A stretch of DNA of 64,000 nt from Kitasatospora gansuensis (GTDB lineage Bacteria > Actinomycetota > Actinomycetes > Streptomycetales > Streptomycetaceae): the NCBI RefSeq assembly GCF_014203705.1, contig NZ_JACHJR010000001.1, forward strand, positions 6,448,001 through 6,512,000. Reading direction: 5' to 3'. This document shows, piece by piece, positions 42,141-50,401 of this stretch (position 1 is its first letter; each line of letters begins with the position of its first letter). The notes beneath the pieces were generated by a model. The model worked only from the letters and a program-made list of their open reading frames with translations, made no database searches and was not told the origin of the DNA. A program made the translations under genes and the position numbers.

Positions 42141-43097
42141 ATGCGGACCACCAAGCTCGGTGTCGACGGTCCCGAGGTCGGCGTGATCGGCCTCGGCTGC
42201 ATGGGGATGACCTGGGCGTACGACCCGAACGGGCGGGACGACACCGCCTCGGTCGAGGTGCTGCGCTCGGCGCTCGACCTCGGGGTGACGCTGATCGACA
42301 CGGCGGACGTCTACGGGCCGTACGACAACGAGGAGTTGGTCGGCAAGGGCCTGGCCTGCGAGTACCGCGAGCGGGCCGTGCTGGCCACCAAGGTCGGCCT
42401 GGTGCAGGGCAAGGACGGGGCCCGGGTCGGCAACGACGGGCGGCCGGAGCACGTGCGGCGGTCGATCGACGACAGCCTGCGCCGGCTGGGCACCGACCAC
42501 GTGGACCTGTACCAGCTGCACCGGGTCGACCCCGCCGTGCCGCTGGAGGAGACCTGGGGCGCGATGGCGGAGGCGGTCGCGGCCGGCAAGGCGCGCCGAC
42601 TCGGGCTCTCCGAGGTGACGGTGGAGCAGATCCAGCGGGCACAGGCGGTGCACCCGGTGGCCTCGGTGCAGTCGGAGCTCTCGCTCTGGACCCGGGACGC
42701 GCTGGCCGAGGTCGTCCCGTACACCGAGGCGAACGGGATCGCGTTCCTGCCGTTCTCGCCGCTCGGCCGGGGCTTCCTGGCCGGCCGGTTCAGCTCGGCC
42801 GCCGACATCCCGGCGGACGACTGGCGGTCCACCCTGCCGCGCTTCCAGGCGGACGCGCTGGCGGCGAACCAGGCGCTGGTGGACACCGTCCGCCGGATCG
42901 CCGACCAGTACGGTGCCACTCCGGCGCAGGTCGCGCTGGCCTGGGTGGTCGCGCAGGGGCAGTACGTGGTGCCGATCCCGGGCACCAAGACGCCCAAGTA
43001 CCTGGTGGACAACGCCGGTGCGGCCGACCTGACCCTGACGGCGGCCGACCTCGCGGAGCTGGACGCGCTGCCCGCTCCGGTCGGCGGCCGGTACTGA
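42141..43097 (+). CDS. Aldo/keto reductase
   Basis: The 318-residue AKR has LGLGCMGMTWAY-like start (VIGLGCMGM), the catalytic Asp/Tyr block IDTADVYGPYDNEELVGKGL, the Lys in VLATKVGL, and LYQLHRVDP for the His. The C-terminal NADPH-binding motif is PIPGTKTPKYLVDN. It likely reduces aldehydes or ketones. GAAGGAG precedes ATG 42141. The MerR-type promoter suggests induction by electrophiles or metals. Confidence 0.94.
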   Translation: MRTTKLGVDGPEVGVIGLGCMGMTWAYDPNGRDDTASVEVLRSALDLGVTLIDTADVYGPYDNEELVGKGLACEYRERAVLATKVGLVQGKDGARVGNDGRPEHVRRSIDDSLRRLGTDHVDLYQLHRVDPAVPLEETWGAMAEAVAAGKARRLGLSEVTVEQIQRAQAVHPVASVQSELSLWTRDALAEVVPYTEANGIAFLPFSPLGRGFLAGRFSSAADIPADDWRSTLPRFQADALAANQALVDTVRRIADQYGATPAQVALAWVVAQGQYVVPIPGTKTPKYLVDNAGAADLTLTAADLAELDALPAPVGGRY

Positions 43098-43121
43098 GGC
43101 GGTCGGTACTGAGGAGCGGCC

Positions 43122-43151
43122 CGCTGCCCCGGGCTCAGGCCCAGGGCAGCG
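43122..43151. terminator. Hairpin between convergent AKR genes
   Basis: CGCTGCCC (43122-43129) pairs with GGGCAGCG (43144-43151), and GGGC/GCCC inside extends the stem. The right arm overlaps the end of the convergent AKR gene. Confidence 0.55.
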
Positions 43152-44109
43152 CGGCCCGGGTACGCCAGTACGCCTCGGCGGGCTCGGCCAGCGGAGCCAG
43201 TGCGGCGAGCTGCTCGGGGGAGAGCGCCGGGGCGGTGAGGTTGGAGGCCAGCTGCCCGGCGGTGGCCGCGCCCGAGAGCACCACGTCCGCCCAGGGCTGC
43301 GCGGCGGCCGCCGCCAGCGCGAGGGCGTCGCAGGAGGTGCCGGCCGCGTCGGCGAGGGAGCGGAGCTCGGGGGCGGCGTTGCGATCGGCCAGGCGGCCGT
43401 TGGCCATACCCTCCTTGACCACGACCAGCCAGCCCGCCGCGTGCGCCTCGGCCAGCGCGGGCCCGGCGGACGGCTCCAGCACGTTCCAGGTGGACTGCAC
43501 GGCGGCGAACAGCGGACGGCCCGCCACCGTCACGGCCAGGGCGGCCCGGACCGTCTCGGCCTGCGCGGGCCCGCTGGTGGAGAGGCCGACCCGGACGCCC
43601 TCCTCGGCCAGGGCCGCCAGCCGGTCGTGCAGGACGGGGTCGGTGAGGGCGGGGCTGTCCGGCATCACGGAGTGCACCAGGTAGACGTCCAGCCGGGCGC
43701 CCAACAGGGCCCGGGACTCCTTGAGTTGACGGTCGAACACCTCCACCGAGTGCTCCTTGACCTCGTGCACGGGCACGCCGGAGGTCCGCCAGTCGGCGGT
43801 GTAGGTGTAACCCCACTTGCTGCCCACCTGCACATCGCCCGCCTCGGGGTGCGCAGCCAGCCACTCGCCGACGAACTCCTCGGCGCGGCCGTACGACCGG
43901 GCGGTGTCGAAGTACCGCACCCCGGCCGCGTACGCGGCGTCCAGCAGGCCGTGCGTCCGCTCCCGCAGCGCGGCCACGGTCCGCTCGGCCGGCAGGTCGA
44001 GGTCGCGGCCGAGCGTGATGTAGCCGGGCCGCCCGACCGCGGCCGTACCCAGGCCGAACCGGACGGGCGACGGGCTGACGGAGGGTCCGGTGGCGGGCGC
44101 GGTCGGCAC
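43135..44109 (-). CDS. Aldo/keto reductase (second, divergent sequence)
   Basis: The 324-residue protein is an AKR with FGLGTAAVGRPGY, FDTARSYGRAEEFVGEWL (Asp/Tyr), VGSKWGYTY (Lys) and DVYLVHSVMPD (His). It lacks the PIPGTK motif and ends with a Pro/Leu-rich segment, so it belongs to a different AKR branch from its neighbour and is not a recent duplicate. Substrate unknown. Confidence 0.9.
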   Translation of the reverse strand: MPTAPATGPSVSPSPVRFGLGTAAVGRPGYITLGRDLDLPAERTVAALRERTHGLLDAAYAAGVRYFDTARSYGRAEEFVGEWLAAHPEAGDVQVGSKWGYTYTADWRTSGVPVHEVKEHSVEVFDRQLKESRALLGARLDVYLVHSVMPDSPALTDPVLHDRLAALAEEGVRVGLSTSGPAQAETVRAALAVTVAGRPLFAAVQSTWNVLEPSAGPALAEAHAAGWLVVVKEGMANGRLADRNAAPELRSLADAAGTSCDALALAAAAAQPWADVVLSGAATAGQLASNLTAPALSPEQLAALAPLAEPAEAYWRTRAALPWA

Positions 44110-44192
44110 GGTGGGGGTCCTTTCGGCGATTCGGGCGGGACGACTGCGGCAGGCCGCCCGTATCGCACCTTATGTCACCGGCCGCCGCCGAC

Positions 44193-44231
44193 CCGGGCCT
44201 GATCCCCCCTCAGGGCGGGGACCAGGCCCGG
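44193..44231. terminator. Hairpin terminator downstream of the GNAT gene
   Basis: CCGGGCCTG...(44193 onwards) pairs with CAGGCCCGG (ending 44231), with an inner run of C pairing with G, broken by two mismatches. It lies five bases past the minus-strand GNAT stop codon and separates it from the AKR gene. Confidence 0.7.
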
Positions 44232-44235
44232 ACGG

Positions 44236-44835
44236 TCAGGCGGTACGGACCCAGATCAGCTTCCGCCCGGTCTCGGCGGGGGCGGTCGGGGTGTAGTCGA
44301 TTGTCCGGTCGAGCCGGTAGCCGAGCCGCTCGGGCACGGCGGCGCTGGGCTGGTTGCCCTCGTCGCAGTGGATCTCCACCCGGGTGACGCCGGGCAGCGC
44401 GAGGGCGACCTCGGTGAGCCGGGCGGCCGCGGCGGTGGCGATGCCCCGGCGGGTGTGGTCGGCGGAGACCCAGTAGCCGATCTCCAGCGCACCCGGGCCG
44501 ATCCGGCCGTGCAGGCCGAACGCGCCCACCACGCTGCCGGGTCGGTCGTCCAGGCCGACCAGGTACATGAAGTCGGTGCCCTCGTCCCAGGCGGTCACGC
44601 CGGCCTGGGCGAGCTCCCGGGAGAGCTCGGGCGTGGGGGCCTCGGCGGCCCACGCCATCCACGGCCGCAGGTGGTCCAGGTTGGCCACGACGGCCGCGTT
44701 CAGCGGGTCGGCGTCGGCCAGCCCCCGGCGGCGCAGGGACACCCCGCCGGGCAGCGCGATCAGCTCGGGCGGGCGGCCGGTGGTGACGGGGGCGGCCTCG
44801 GGGGCGGGGGCGGGCTCGTGGGTGGTCTCGCTCAT
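44236..44835 (-). CDS. GNAT acetyltransferase, RimJ/RimL-like
   Basis: The 199-residue protein has LRRRGLADADPLNAAVVANLDHLRPWM at the start, EIGYWVSADHTRRGIATAAAARL as acetyl-CoA loop, and VEIHCDEGNQPSAAVPERLGYRL near the end, typical of ribosomal-protein-type N-acetyltransferases that also include antibiotic-modifying members. An Ala/Pro-rich N-terminus of about 25 residues precedes the domain. Confidence 0.85.
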   Translation of the reverse strand: MSETTHEPAPAPEAAPVTTGRPPELIALPGGVSLRRRGLADADPLNAAVVANLDHLRPWMAWAAEAPTPELSRELAQAGVTAWDEGTDFMYLVGLDDRPGSVVGAFGLHGRIGPGALEIGYWVSADHTRRGIATAAAARLTEVALALPGVTRVEIHCDEGNQPSAAVPERLGYRLDRTIDYTPTAPAETGRKLIWVRTA

Positions 44836-44945
44836 GAGCGGATTATCCCCTCCGTGCCGCGCCCCCGACCAGGTATTTTCTCGCTGAGCGGAGACCGGTT
44901 CCGGATAACCGGACGGTCGGTTCGAGACAGGTCAGAGCTGGGTCG

Positions 44946-44966
44946 GATCCGGGTCAGAGCCGGATC
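44946..44966. terminator. Inverted repeat at the nitroreductase 3' end
   Basis: GATCCGG-N7-CCGGATC is a perfect 7-bp dyad that includes the stop codon of the minus-strand nitroreductase gene in its loop. It could be a weak terminator or an operator for the downstream GNAT gene. Confidence 0.4.
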
Positions 44967-45628
44967 ACCACGTCGTCGAGCGGCTTGCGGTGCAGGTCGG
45001 GCACCCGCGCCCCGTCCGCCGGGTAGCCGACCGGGATGACGTACGCGGCACGCTCCTCGACCGGCCGCTCGCAGACCTCGTTCAGGAAGCGCATCGGGCT
45101 GGGCGTGTGAGTGAGCGTCACCAGACCGGCCTGGTGCAGGGTGGCGAGCAGGAAGCCGACCGCGATTCCGACCGACTCCTTGGTGTAGTAGGGCCGGGGC
45201 GAGTCCGGGCCCTTGTGCACCTCGAACACCACGATCACGGCCGGGGCGTCCTCCAGGAACGGCTTCTCCCAGTCCGTCCCGATCGGCGCCAGCGCGGCCA
45301 GCCACTCCTCCGAGGCCCGGTGCGCGTAGAACTCCCGCTCCTCGGCCTCGGCCGCCTCGCGCAGCCGTCGCTTGCGCTCCGGATCGGTGATCACCACGAA
45401 CCGCCAGGGCTGGACGTGCGCCCCGCTGGGCGCGGTCGAGGCGGTACGGATCGCCCAGTCGATCACCCCGTCGGGGATCGGGCGGGTCGAGTAGTCGCGG
45501 ACGGTCCGGCGGAGCGCCATCACGTCGTGGAAGGACCTGCTGCGGGTCTCCGCCTCGTGGGCGGGGACCGTCATCGGGCGGAGCGGCACGGTCGGGTAGG
45601 CGGCCGCTGGCGCTGTGCTGTCAACCAT
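44954..45628 (-). CDS. Nitroreductase-family FMN oxidoreductase
   Basis: The 224-residue protein has the FMN-binding start MALRRTVRDYSTRPIPDGVID and APSGAHVQPWRFVVI, and the C-terminal VIPVGYPADGA, matching the nitroreductase superfamily. It uses NAD(P)H to reduce nitro, quinone or iodinated aromatics; the branch resembles IYD/BluB-like forms but is not assigned. The start codon sits in the loop of an 11-bp inverted repeat (45612-45643). Confidence 0.92.
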   Translation of the reverse strand: MVDSTAPAAAYPTVPLRPMTVPAHEAETRSRSFHDVMALRRTVRDYSTRPIPDGVIDWAIRTASTAPSGAHVQPWRFVVITDPERKRRLREAAEAEEREFYAHRASEEWLAALAPIGTDWEKPFLEDAPAVIVVFEVHKGPDSPRPYYTKESVGIAVGFLLATLHQAGLVTLTHTPSPMRFLNEVCERPVEERAAYVIPVGYPADGARVPDLHRKPLDDVVIRL

Positions 45629-45643
45629 GGGCGACAGCACAGC
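45612..45643. promoter_or_regulatory. 11-bp perfect inverted repeat spanning the nitroreductase start
   Basis: GCTGTGCTGTC (45612-45622) and GACAGCACAGC (45633-45643) flank ten bases that contain the start codon at 45626-45628. As DNA it could be an operator; as RNA it would form a hairpin hiding the initiation site. Confidence 0.5.
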
Positions 45644-45755
45644 ACATGACGGTGCCTCAATGGAAGGTCTGGACCACAGATCCGTTACGTCGCGAGGTCG
45701 CGGCCCACCAGGGGCCCCTGATCATCTGCGGCAGGGGGGTCACTAGGGTGAGGCC

Positions 45756-45803
45756 ATGCGCTCGCCCCTCGCCTTCGACAGTCGTCCGACGGCCCGGTCA
45801 TGA
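45756..45803 (+). CDS. Leaderless 15-codon upstream ORF coupled to TauE/SafE gene
   Basis: ATG 45756 encodes MRSPLAFDSRPTARS, and its TGA overlaps the ATG of the transporter gene (ATGA at 45800-45803). TAGGGT at 45744-45749 is six bases before it, as in leaderless actinobacterial promoters. The transporter has no other clear ribosome-binding site. The peptide has no Cys or Met beyond the start, so simple sulfur attenuation is not evident. Confidence 0.45.
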   Translation: MRSPLAFDSRPTARS

Positions 45804-46570
45804 CCGGCCTCGGCGAGATCGCGCTGCTGGCAGCCGCAGGGCTGCTCGGCGGGGTGGTCGGCACCGCGGGCGGCATCACCTCCCTGATCACGTACCCGGC
45901 CCTGCTCGCGGTGGGCCTCCCCGCACTCTCGGCGAGTGTCACCAACATGGTCGCGCTGGTCGCGAGCTGGCCCGGCGCGGCCCTCGCCTCCCGGCCCGAA
46001 CTCGCCGATCAGGGACGGTGGTTGCGAAGCTGGGTGCCGCTGTCGGCGCTGGGCGGGGCGGCCGGATCGGCGCTGGTGCTGGTCACCCCGCCCGGTGTCT
46101 TCGCCCGCGTCGTGCCGGTCCTGGTGGCCGTCGGCTCGCTGGCCCTGTTCGCCCAGCCCCGGCTGGCCGCCCTCCACCAGCGGCGCCAGAGCCGCCGCGC
46201 TCCGGGCGCCCGCGGGGTGGCCCTGCCGCTCGGCCTGATCACGATGTCGGTCTACAACGGCTACTTCGGCGCGGGGTCCGGGGTGATGGTGCTGGCCCTG
46301 CTCCTGATCACCACCGAGCCCCGGCTGGCCACCGCCAACGCCCTGAAGAACATGGTCCTCGGCGCCGCGACGCTGGTCTCCGCCGGAGCCTTCGCCGTCT
46401 TCGGCCCCGTCGACTGGTGGGCCGTGCTGCCGCTGGGGCTGGGCGCGTTCGTCGGGTCCACGCTCGGCCCCCTGGTCGCGCGCCGCCTGCCGCCCGCCCT
46501 GCTGCGCCGACTGGTCGCCCTGATCGGCATCGGCCTGGCCATGCAGCTGTGGCTCAACCCGAGCGGCTGA
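45800..46570 (+). CDS. TauE/SafE-family membrane transporter
   Basis: The 256-residue protein has seven or eight hydrophobic segments and the family blocks GLLGGVVGTAGGITSLITYPALLA (about 13-36) and YNGYFGAGSGVMVLALLL, both with conserved Gly. TauE/SafE proteins move sulfite, sulfoacetate or other organic anions outward or inward. It is coupled to the tiny ORF at 45756. Confidence 0.9.
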   Translation: MTGLGEIALLAAAGLLGGVVGTAGGITSLITYPALLAVGLPALSASVTNMVALVASWPGAALASRPELADQGRWLRSWVPLSALGGAAGSALVLVTPPGVFARVVPVLVAVGSLALFAQPRLAALHQRRQSRRAPGARGVALPLGLITMSVYNGYFGAGSGVMVLALLLITTEPRLATANALKNMVLGAATLVSAGAFAVFGPVDWWAVLPLGLGAFVGSTLGPLVARRLPPALLRRLVALIGIGLAMQLWLNPSG

Positions 46571-46583
46571 GCCACCCCAGCCG

Positions 46584-48221
46584 CTAGAGCTCCTGGACCC
46601 GACCGCCCGAGACCTCGAGGCGGCGGTTGACCGTCACCGCCTCGAGCATCCGGCGGTCGTGGGTGACCAGCAGCAGGGTGCCGGTGTAGGAGGCGAGCGC
46701 GGACTCCAACTGCTCGATGGCGGGCAGGTCCAGGTGGTTGGTCGGCTCGTCCAGCACCAGCAGGTTCACGCCGCGCCCCTGGAGCAGGGCCAGTGCGGCC
46801 CTGGTGCGCTCGCCGGGGGAGAGGGTGTGAGCCGGGCGCAGCACGTGGGCCGCCTTGAGGCCGAACTTGGCCAGCAGGGTGCGGCCCTCCTCCGGGGAGA
46901 GGTCGGGCACGGCCGCCTGGAAGGCGTCCAGCAGCGGTTCCTCGCCGAAGAACAGTCCGCGGGCCTGGTCGACCTCGCCGACCAGCACGCCGGAGCCCAA
47001 AGTGGTGCTGCCGTCGGTGAGTTCGAGCCGGCCGAGCAGGGCGGCCAGCAGGGTGGACTTGCCCGCGCCGTTCGCACCGGTGATGGCCACCCGGTCCGCC
47101 CAGTCGATCTGCAGGTCCACCGGGCCGAAGGAGAACTCGCCGCGCTCGGCCTTCGCCCCGCGCAGGGTGGCGACCACCGAGCCCGAGCGCGGGGCGGCGG
47201 CGATCTCCATCCGCAGGTCCCACTCCTTGCGCGGCTCCTCGACCACGTCCAGGCGCTCGATCATGCGCTGGGTCTGGCGAGCCTTGGCGGCCTGCTTCTC
47301 GCTGGACTCGGCGCGCGTCGCGCGGCCGATCTTGTCGTTGTCGCTGGACTTGCGGCGGGCGTTGCGGACGCCGCTCTCCATCCAGCCCCGCTGCATCCGG
47401 GCCCGCGCCTCCAGGCCCGCCTTGGTGTCGGCGAACTCCTCGTACTCCTCGCGCGCGTGCCGACGGGCCACCGCGCGCTCCTCCAGGTAGGCGTCGTAGC
47501 CGCCGCCGAAGTGGTTCACCTGCTGCTGGGCGAGATCCAGCTCCAGCACCCGGGTCACCGTACGGGTCAGGAACTCGCGGTCGTGGCTGATCAGCACGGT
47601 GCCCGCGCGCAGGCCCTTGACGAAGGACTCCAGCCGCTCCAGGCCGTCCAGGTCCAGGTCGTTGGTCGGCTCGTCGAGCAGGAAGACGTCGTACCGGGAG
47701 AGCAGCAGCGAGGCCAGCCCGGCCCGGGCCGCCTGGCCGCCGGAGAGCGCGGTCATCGGCAGGTCCAGGCTCACCTTCAGCCCGAGCGAGCCGGCCACCT
47801 CCTCGGCGCGCTCCTCCAGATCCGCACCGCCGAGGTCGAGCCACCGGTCGAGGCCGATCGCGTACGCGTCGTCGGCGCCGGGACGCCCCTCGACCAGGCC
47901 CTCGGTGGCCTCGTCCAGCGCGGCCTGGGCAGCGGCCACACCGGTGCGCCGGGCCAGGAAGTCGCGGACCGACTCGCCGGGGCGGCGCTCGGGTTCCTGC
48001 GGCAGGTGGCCGACGTTGGCGCTCGGCGGGCTCAGCTTGAGCGAACCGCTCTCGGGGGTGCTCAGACCGGCCATCAACCGGAGCAGGGTCGACTTGCCCG
48101 CGCCGTTGGCCCCGACCAGGCCGACCACGTCGCCGGGGGCGACGACCAGGTCCAGGCCGGAAAAGAGGATGCGGTCGCCGTGGCCGGCGCTGAGGTCCTT
48201 GACTACGAGAGTGGCGCTCAT
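46584..48221 (-). CDS. ABC-F family ATPase
   Basis: The 545-residue soluble protein has two ABC cassettes, Walker A GANGAGKS in each (about residues 38 and 345), signatures LSGGQ and LSPGE, and Walker B LLDEPTNDLDLD and VLDEPTNHLDLP. The linker between them is long and basic, as in ABC-F proteins that bind the ribosomal E site. It has no membrane domain. It may act in translation or antibiotic protection. ATG 48221 follows GGGGACATC. It is divergent from another ABC-F gene. Confidence 0.93.
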   Translation of the reverse strand: MSATLVVKDLSAGHGDRILFSGLDLVVAPGDVVGLVGANGAGKSTLLRLMAGLSTPESGSLKLSPPSANVGHLPQEPERRPGESVRDFLARRTGVAAAQAALDEATEGLVEGRPGADDAYAIGLDRWLDLGGADLEERAEEVAGSLGLKVSLDLPMTALSGGQAARAGLASLLLSRYDVFLLDEPTNDLDLDGLERLESFVKGLRAGTVLISHDREFLTRTVTRVLELDLAQQQVNHFGGGYDAYLEERAVARRHAREEYEEFADTKAGLEARARMQRGWMESGVRNARRKSSDNDKIGRATRAESSEKQAAKARQTQRMIERLDVVEEPRKEWDLRMEIAAAPRSGSVVATLRGAKAERGEFSFGPVDLQIDWADRVAITGANGAGKSTLLAALLGRLELTDGSTTLGSGVLVGEVDQARGLFFGEEPLLDAFQAAVPDLSPEEGRTLLAKFGLKAAHVLRPAHTLSPGERTRAALALLQGRGVNLLVLDEPTNHLDLPAIEQLESALASYTGTLLLVTHDRRMLEAVTVNRRLEVSGGRVQEL

Positions 48222-48280
48222 GATGTCCCCGATCCTATCCGGCCCGCCGGAAAACCCTTTGCGGGCGGTCGGGCCGGCAC

Positions 48281-48502
48281 CTAGCTTTGATCTCGGCCCA
48301 CAAGCGATCCGAAGACTGGAGAAGGCCGTTGCTCTACTGAGGTCCTGAGACACCGCCCCCGCTGACATCCTTCGCGGGCGTGCGTGCGTTGACCTCGGTG
48401 GCGAGCCCCTTCTTTCGTGGTGCCCTCCCCATCCTCCGCAGCGCAGCGGTGTCTCCCCGTGCTCGTTCCCCACCACGGCGACCACTTCCCGGGAGGCCAT
48501 CC
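48281..48502 (+). promoter_or_regulatory. Leader of the second ABC-F gene with possible attenuator
   Basis: TAGCTT near 48281 could be a -10 element, giving a leader of about 200 bases. GGAGAAGG at 48318-48325 precedes a possible 3-codon ORF TTG-CTC-TAC-TGA (48329-48340), followed by a hairpin-forming stretch (about 48352-48378, CGCCCCCGC/GCGGGCG). ABC-F resistance genes are often controlled by ribosome-mediated attenuation, which would need this layout. Evidence is suggestive only. Confidence 0.35.
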
Positions 48503-50119
48503 ATGGCGCAACCCACCTCTTCCATCCGCTGCACCGACCTCGGCTTCGAGTGGCCGGACGGCCGCAGCGTGCTGCACGACTTCCAGCTCGTGGTCGGCCC
48601 CGGCCGCACCGGCCTGATCGGCCTGAACGGGGCCGGCAAGTCCACCCTGCTCCGGCTGCTCGCCGGAGAGCTCGCCCCGACTGCCGGAAGCATCCGGATC
48701 GGCGGCGAACTCGGCTACCTGCCACAGGACTTGACCCTGGATACCGCTCAGCGGGTGGACCAGGCGCTCGGCATCGCGGCGGCCCGCGAGGCGCTGCACG
48801 CGATCGAGTCCGGCGACACCGACGAGCGGCACTTCACCGCGATCGGCGAGGACTGGGACGTCGAGGAGCGCGCGACCGCCACCCTGGCCAGGCTCGGCCT
48901 CGGCCGGCTCGGCCTGGACCGTACGGTCGGCGGGCTCTCCGGCGGCGAGGCGGTGCTGCTGCACCTGGCCGCGCTGCTGCTGCGCCGACCGGACGTACTG
49001 CTGCTCGACGAGCCGACCAACAACCTGGACCGGCGGGCCCGGGGGCTGCTGTACGAGGCGGTGGCCTCCTGGCCCGGGGTGATGGTGATCGTCAGCCACG
49101 ACCGGGAGCTGCTCGCGCTGGTGGACCAGATCGCCGACCTGCGGGACGGCACGGTCACCTGGTACGGCGGCAACTTCGCCGACTACGAACGGACCGTGGC
49201 CGCCCAGCAGGAGACCGCCGAACGGTTGGTCCGCGCGGCCGAGTCCGACGTCCAACGCCAGCAGCGCGACCTGGCCGACGCCCGCATCCGCCTGGAGCGG
49301 AGCGCCAGTTACGGCAAGCGGAAGTCGGTCCAGCGCAACGACCCGAAGATCCTCGCGGGCGCCTTCAAACGCCGCGCCGAGGAGACCGCGGGCCGGCTCA
49401 AGGGCATGCACACCGACCGTCTCAACGAGGCCAAGGAGCGACTGAACGCGGCCGAGGAGGCGGTCCGGGACGACGCCGAGATCCGGATCGACCTGCCCCG
49501 GACGGCCGTGCCGGAAGGCCGGACGGTGCTCAGCCTGGACGGCGTCCGGCTCGCGTACGGCAACCGGGTCAGCCTGGAGATCCGGGGTCCTGAGCGGATC
49601 GCACTGGTCGGCCGGAACGGCTCGGGCAAGTCCACCCTGTTGCGCACCATCGCCGGTGAACTCCGGCCATCGGAAGGGGAGATGACCGTACCGGTGCCGG
49701 TCCGGCACCTGCCGCAGCGGCTCGACCTGCTGGACGACTTGCTCTCGGTGGCGGGCAACGTCAAGCTGTACGCCCCGTCGGCGGGCGACAACGCGATCCG
49801 GGCCAGGCTGGCCCGGTTCCAGTTCCGCGCCGGCCGGGCCGACCAGCAGGCCGGCACCCTCTCGGGCGGCGAGCGCTTCCGGGCCACCCTGGCCGCGCTG
49901 CTGCTGGCCGACCCGCCCCCGCAGCTGCTGCTGTTGGACGAGCCGACCAACAACCTGGACCTGGCCAGCGTGCGCCAGCTCACCCAGGCACTGGCCGGGT
50001 ATCGGGGAGCGCTGATCGTGGCCAGCCACGACCTGCCGTTCCTGCACGGCATCGGCGCCACCCGCTGGCTCGAACTGGACGGCGGCCTGCGGCCGGTCGA
50101 GCCGGCCGAGCTGATCTGA
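48503..50119 (+). CDS. ABC-F family ATPase (antibiotic-resistance-like)
   Basis: The 538-residue protein has twin cassettes with Walker A GLNGAGKS and GRNGSGKS, signatures LSGGE in both, and Walker B LLDEPTNNLDRR and LLDEPTNNLDLA. The inter-cassette arm (SYGKRKSVQRNDPKILAGAFKRRAEETAGRLKGM) is like that of streptomycete ribosomal-protection ABC-F proteins. GGGAGG is seven bases before ATG 48503. It shares only family-level similarity with the divergent ABC-F gene at 46584. Confidence 0.93.
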   Translation: MAQPTSSIRCTDLGFEWPDGRSVLHDFQLVVGPGRTGLIGLNGAGKSTLLRLLAGELAPTAGSIRIGGELGYLPQDLTLDTAQRVDQALGIAAAREALHAIESGDTDERHFTAIGEDWDVEERATATLARLGLGRLGLDRTVGGLSGGEAVLLHLAALLLRRPDVLLLDEPTNNLDRRARGLLYEAVASWPGVMVIVSHDRELLALVDQIADLRDGTVTWYGGNFADYERTVAAQQETAERLVRAAESDVQRQQRDLADARIRLERSASYGKRKSVQRNDPKILAGAFKRRAEETAGRLKGMHTDRLNEAKERLNAAEEAVRDDAEIRIDLPRTAVPEGRTVLSLDGVRLAYGNRVSLEIRGPERIALVGRNGSGKSTLLRTIAGELRPSEGEMTVPVPVRHLPQRLDLLDDLLSVAGNVKLYAPSAGDNAIRARLARFQFRAGRADQQAGTLSGGERFRATLAALLLADPPPQLLLLDEPTNNLDLASVRQLTQALAGYRGALIVASHDLPFLHGIGATRWLELDGGLRPVEPAELI

Positions 50120-50130
50120 CGGATCCATTC

Positions 50131-50159
50131 GGAGGGGTACTGCTGGCCGGTACCCCTCC
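50131..50159. promoter_or_regulatory. 10-bp inverted repeat upstream of the toxin-antitoxin operon
   Basis: GGAGGGGTAC (50131-50140) and GTACCCCTCC (50150-50159) are perfect arms with a 9-base spacer. CCGGTACC-like units repeat at 50148 and 50160. TACCGT (50162-50167) follows, six bases before the antitoxin ATG. It could be the antitoxin's own operator or the terminator of the ABC-F gene. Confidence 0.5.
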
Positions 50160-50173
50160 GGTACCGTGGCGGT

Positions 50174-50401
50174 ATGCCAGCGCTCAACATCGAGTACACC
50201 GAGCTCGAACTCGCCGCGATCCGGGCGGCGGCAGCCGCCGACGGCAAGAGTGTGAAGGCGTACGTGCACGATCTGAGTGTCCGTGAGCAGCAGCGCCGGA
50301 CGTTCGTGGAGCACGCGGTGGCGTTCTGGAACGAGCACCTCGACGAGTTCGACGCGGCCTTCCCCGAGGATGCACCAACGGACAAGGGCCCTGACGCGTG
50401 A
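50174..50401 (+). CDS. Antitoxin of Fic-like TA system
   Basis: The 75-residue protein begins with a ribbon-helix-helix-like segment (ALNIEYTELELAAIRAAAAADGKSVKAYVHDL) and ends in an acidic helical tail (HLDEFDAAFPEDAP), the usual split of a DNA-binding and toxin-neutralising antitoxin. Its stop overlaps the toxin's GTG start (GTGA). TACCGT six bases before the ATG suggests a leaderless mRNA. Confidence 0.8.
   Translation: MPALNIEYTELELAAIRAAAAADGKSVKAYVHDLSVREQQRRTFVEHAVAFWNEHLDEFDAAFPEDAPTDKGPDA

Noticed and set aside
43086..43115. Repeat of GGTACTGAGG near the AKR stop
   Set aside because: Only two short copies with no structure; probably a minor slippage duplication.
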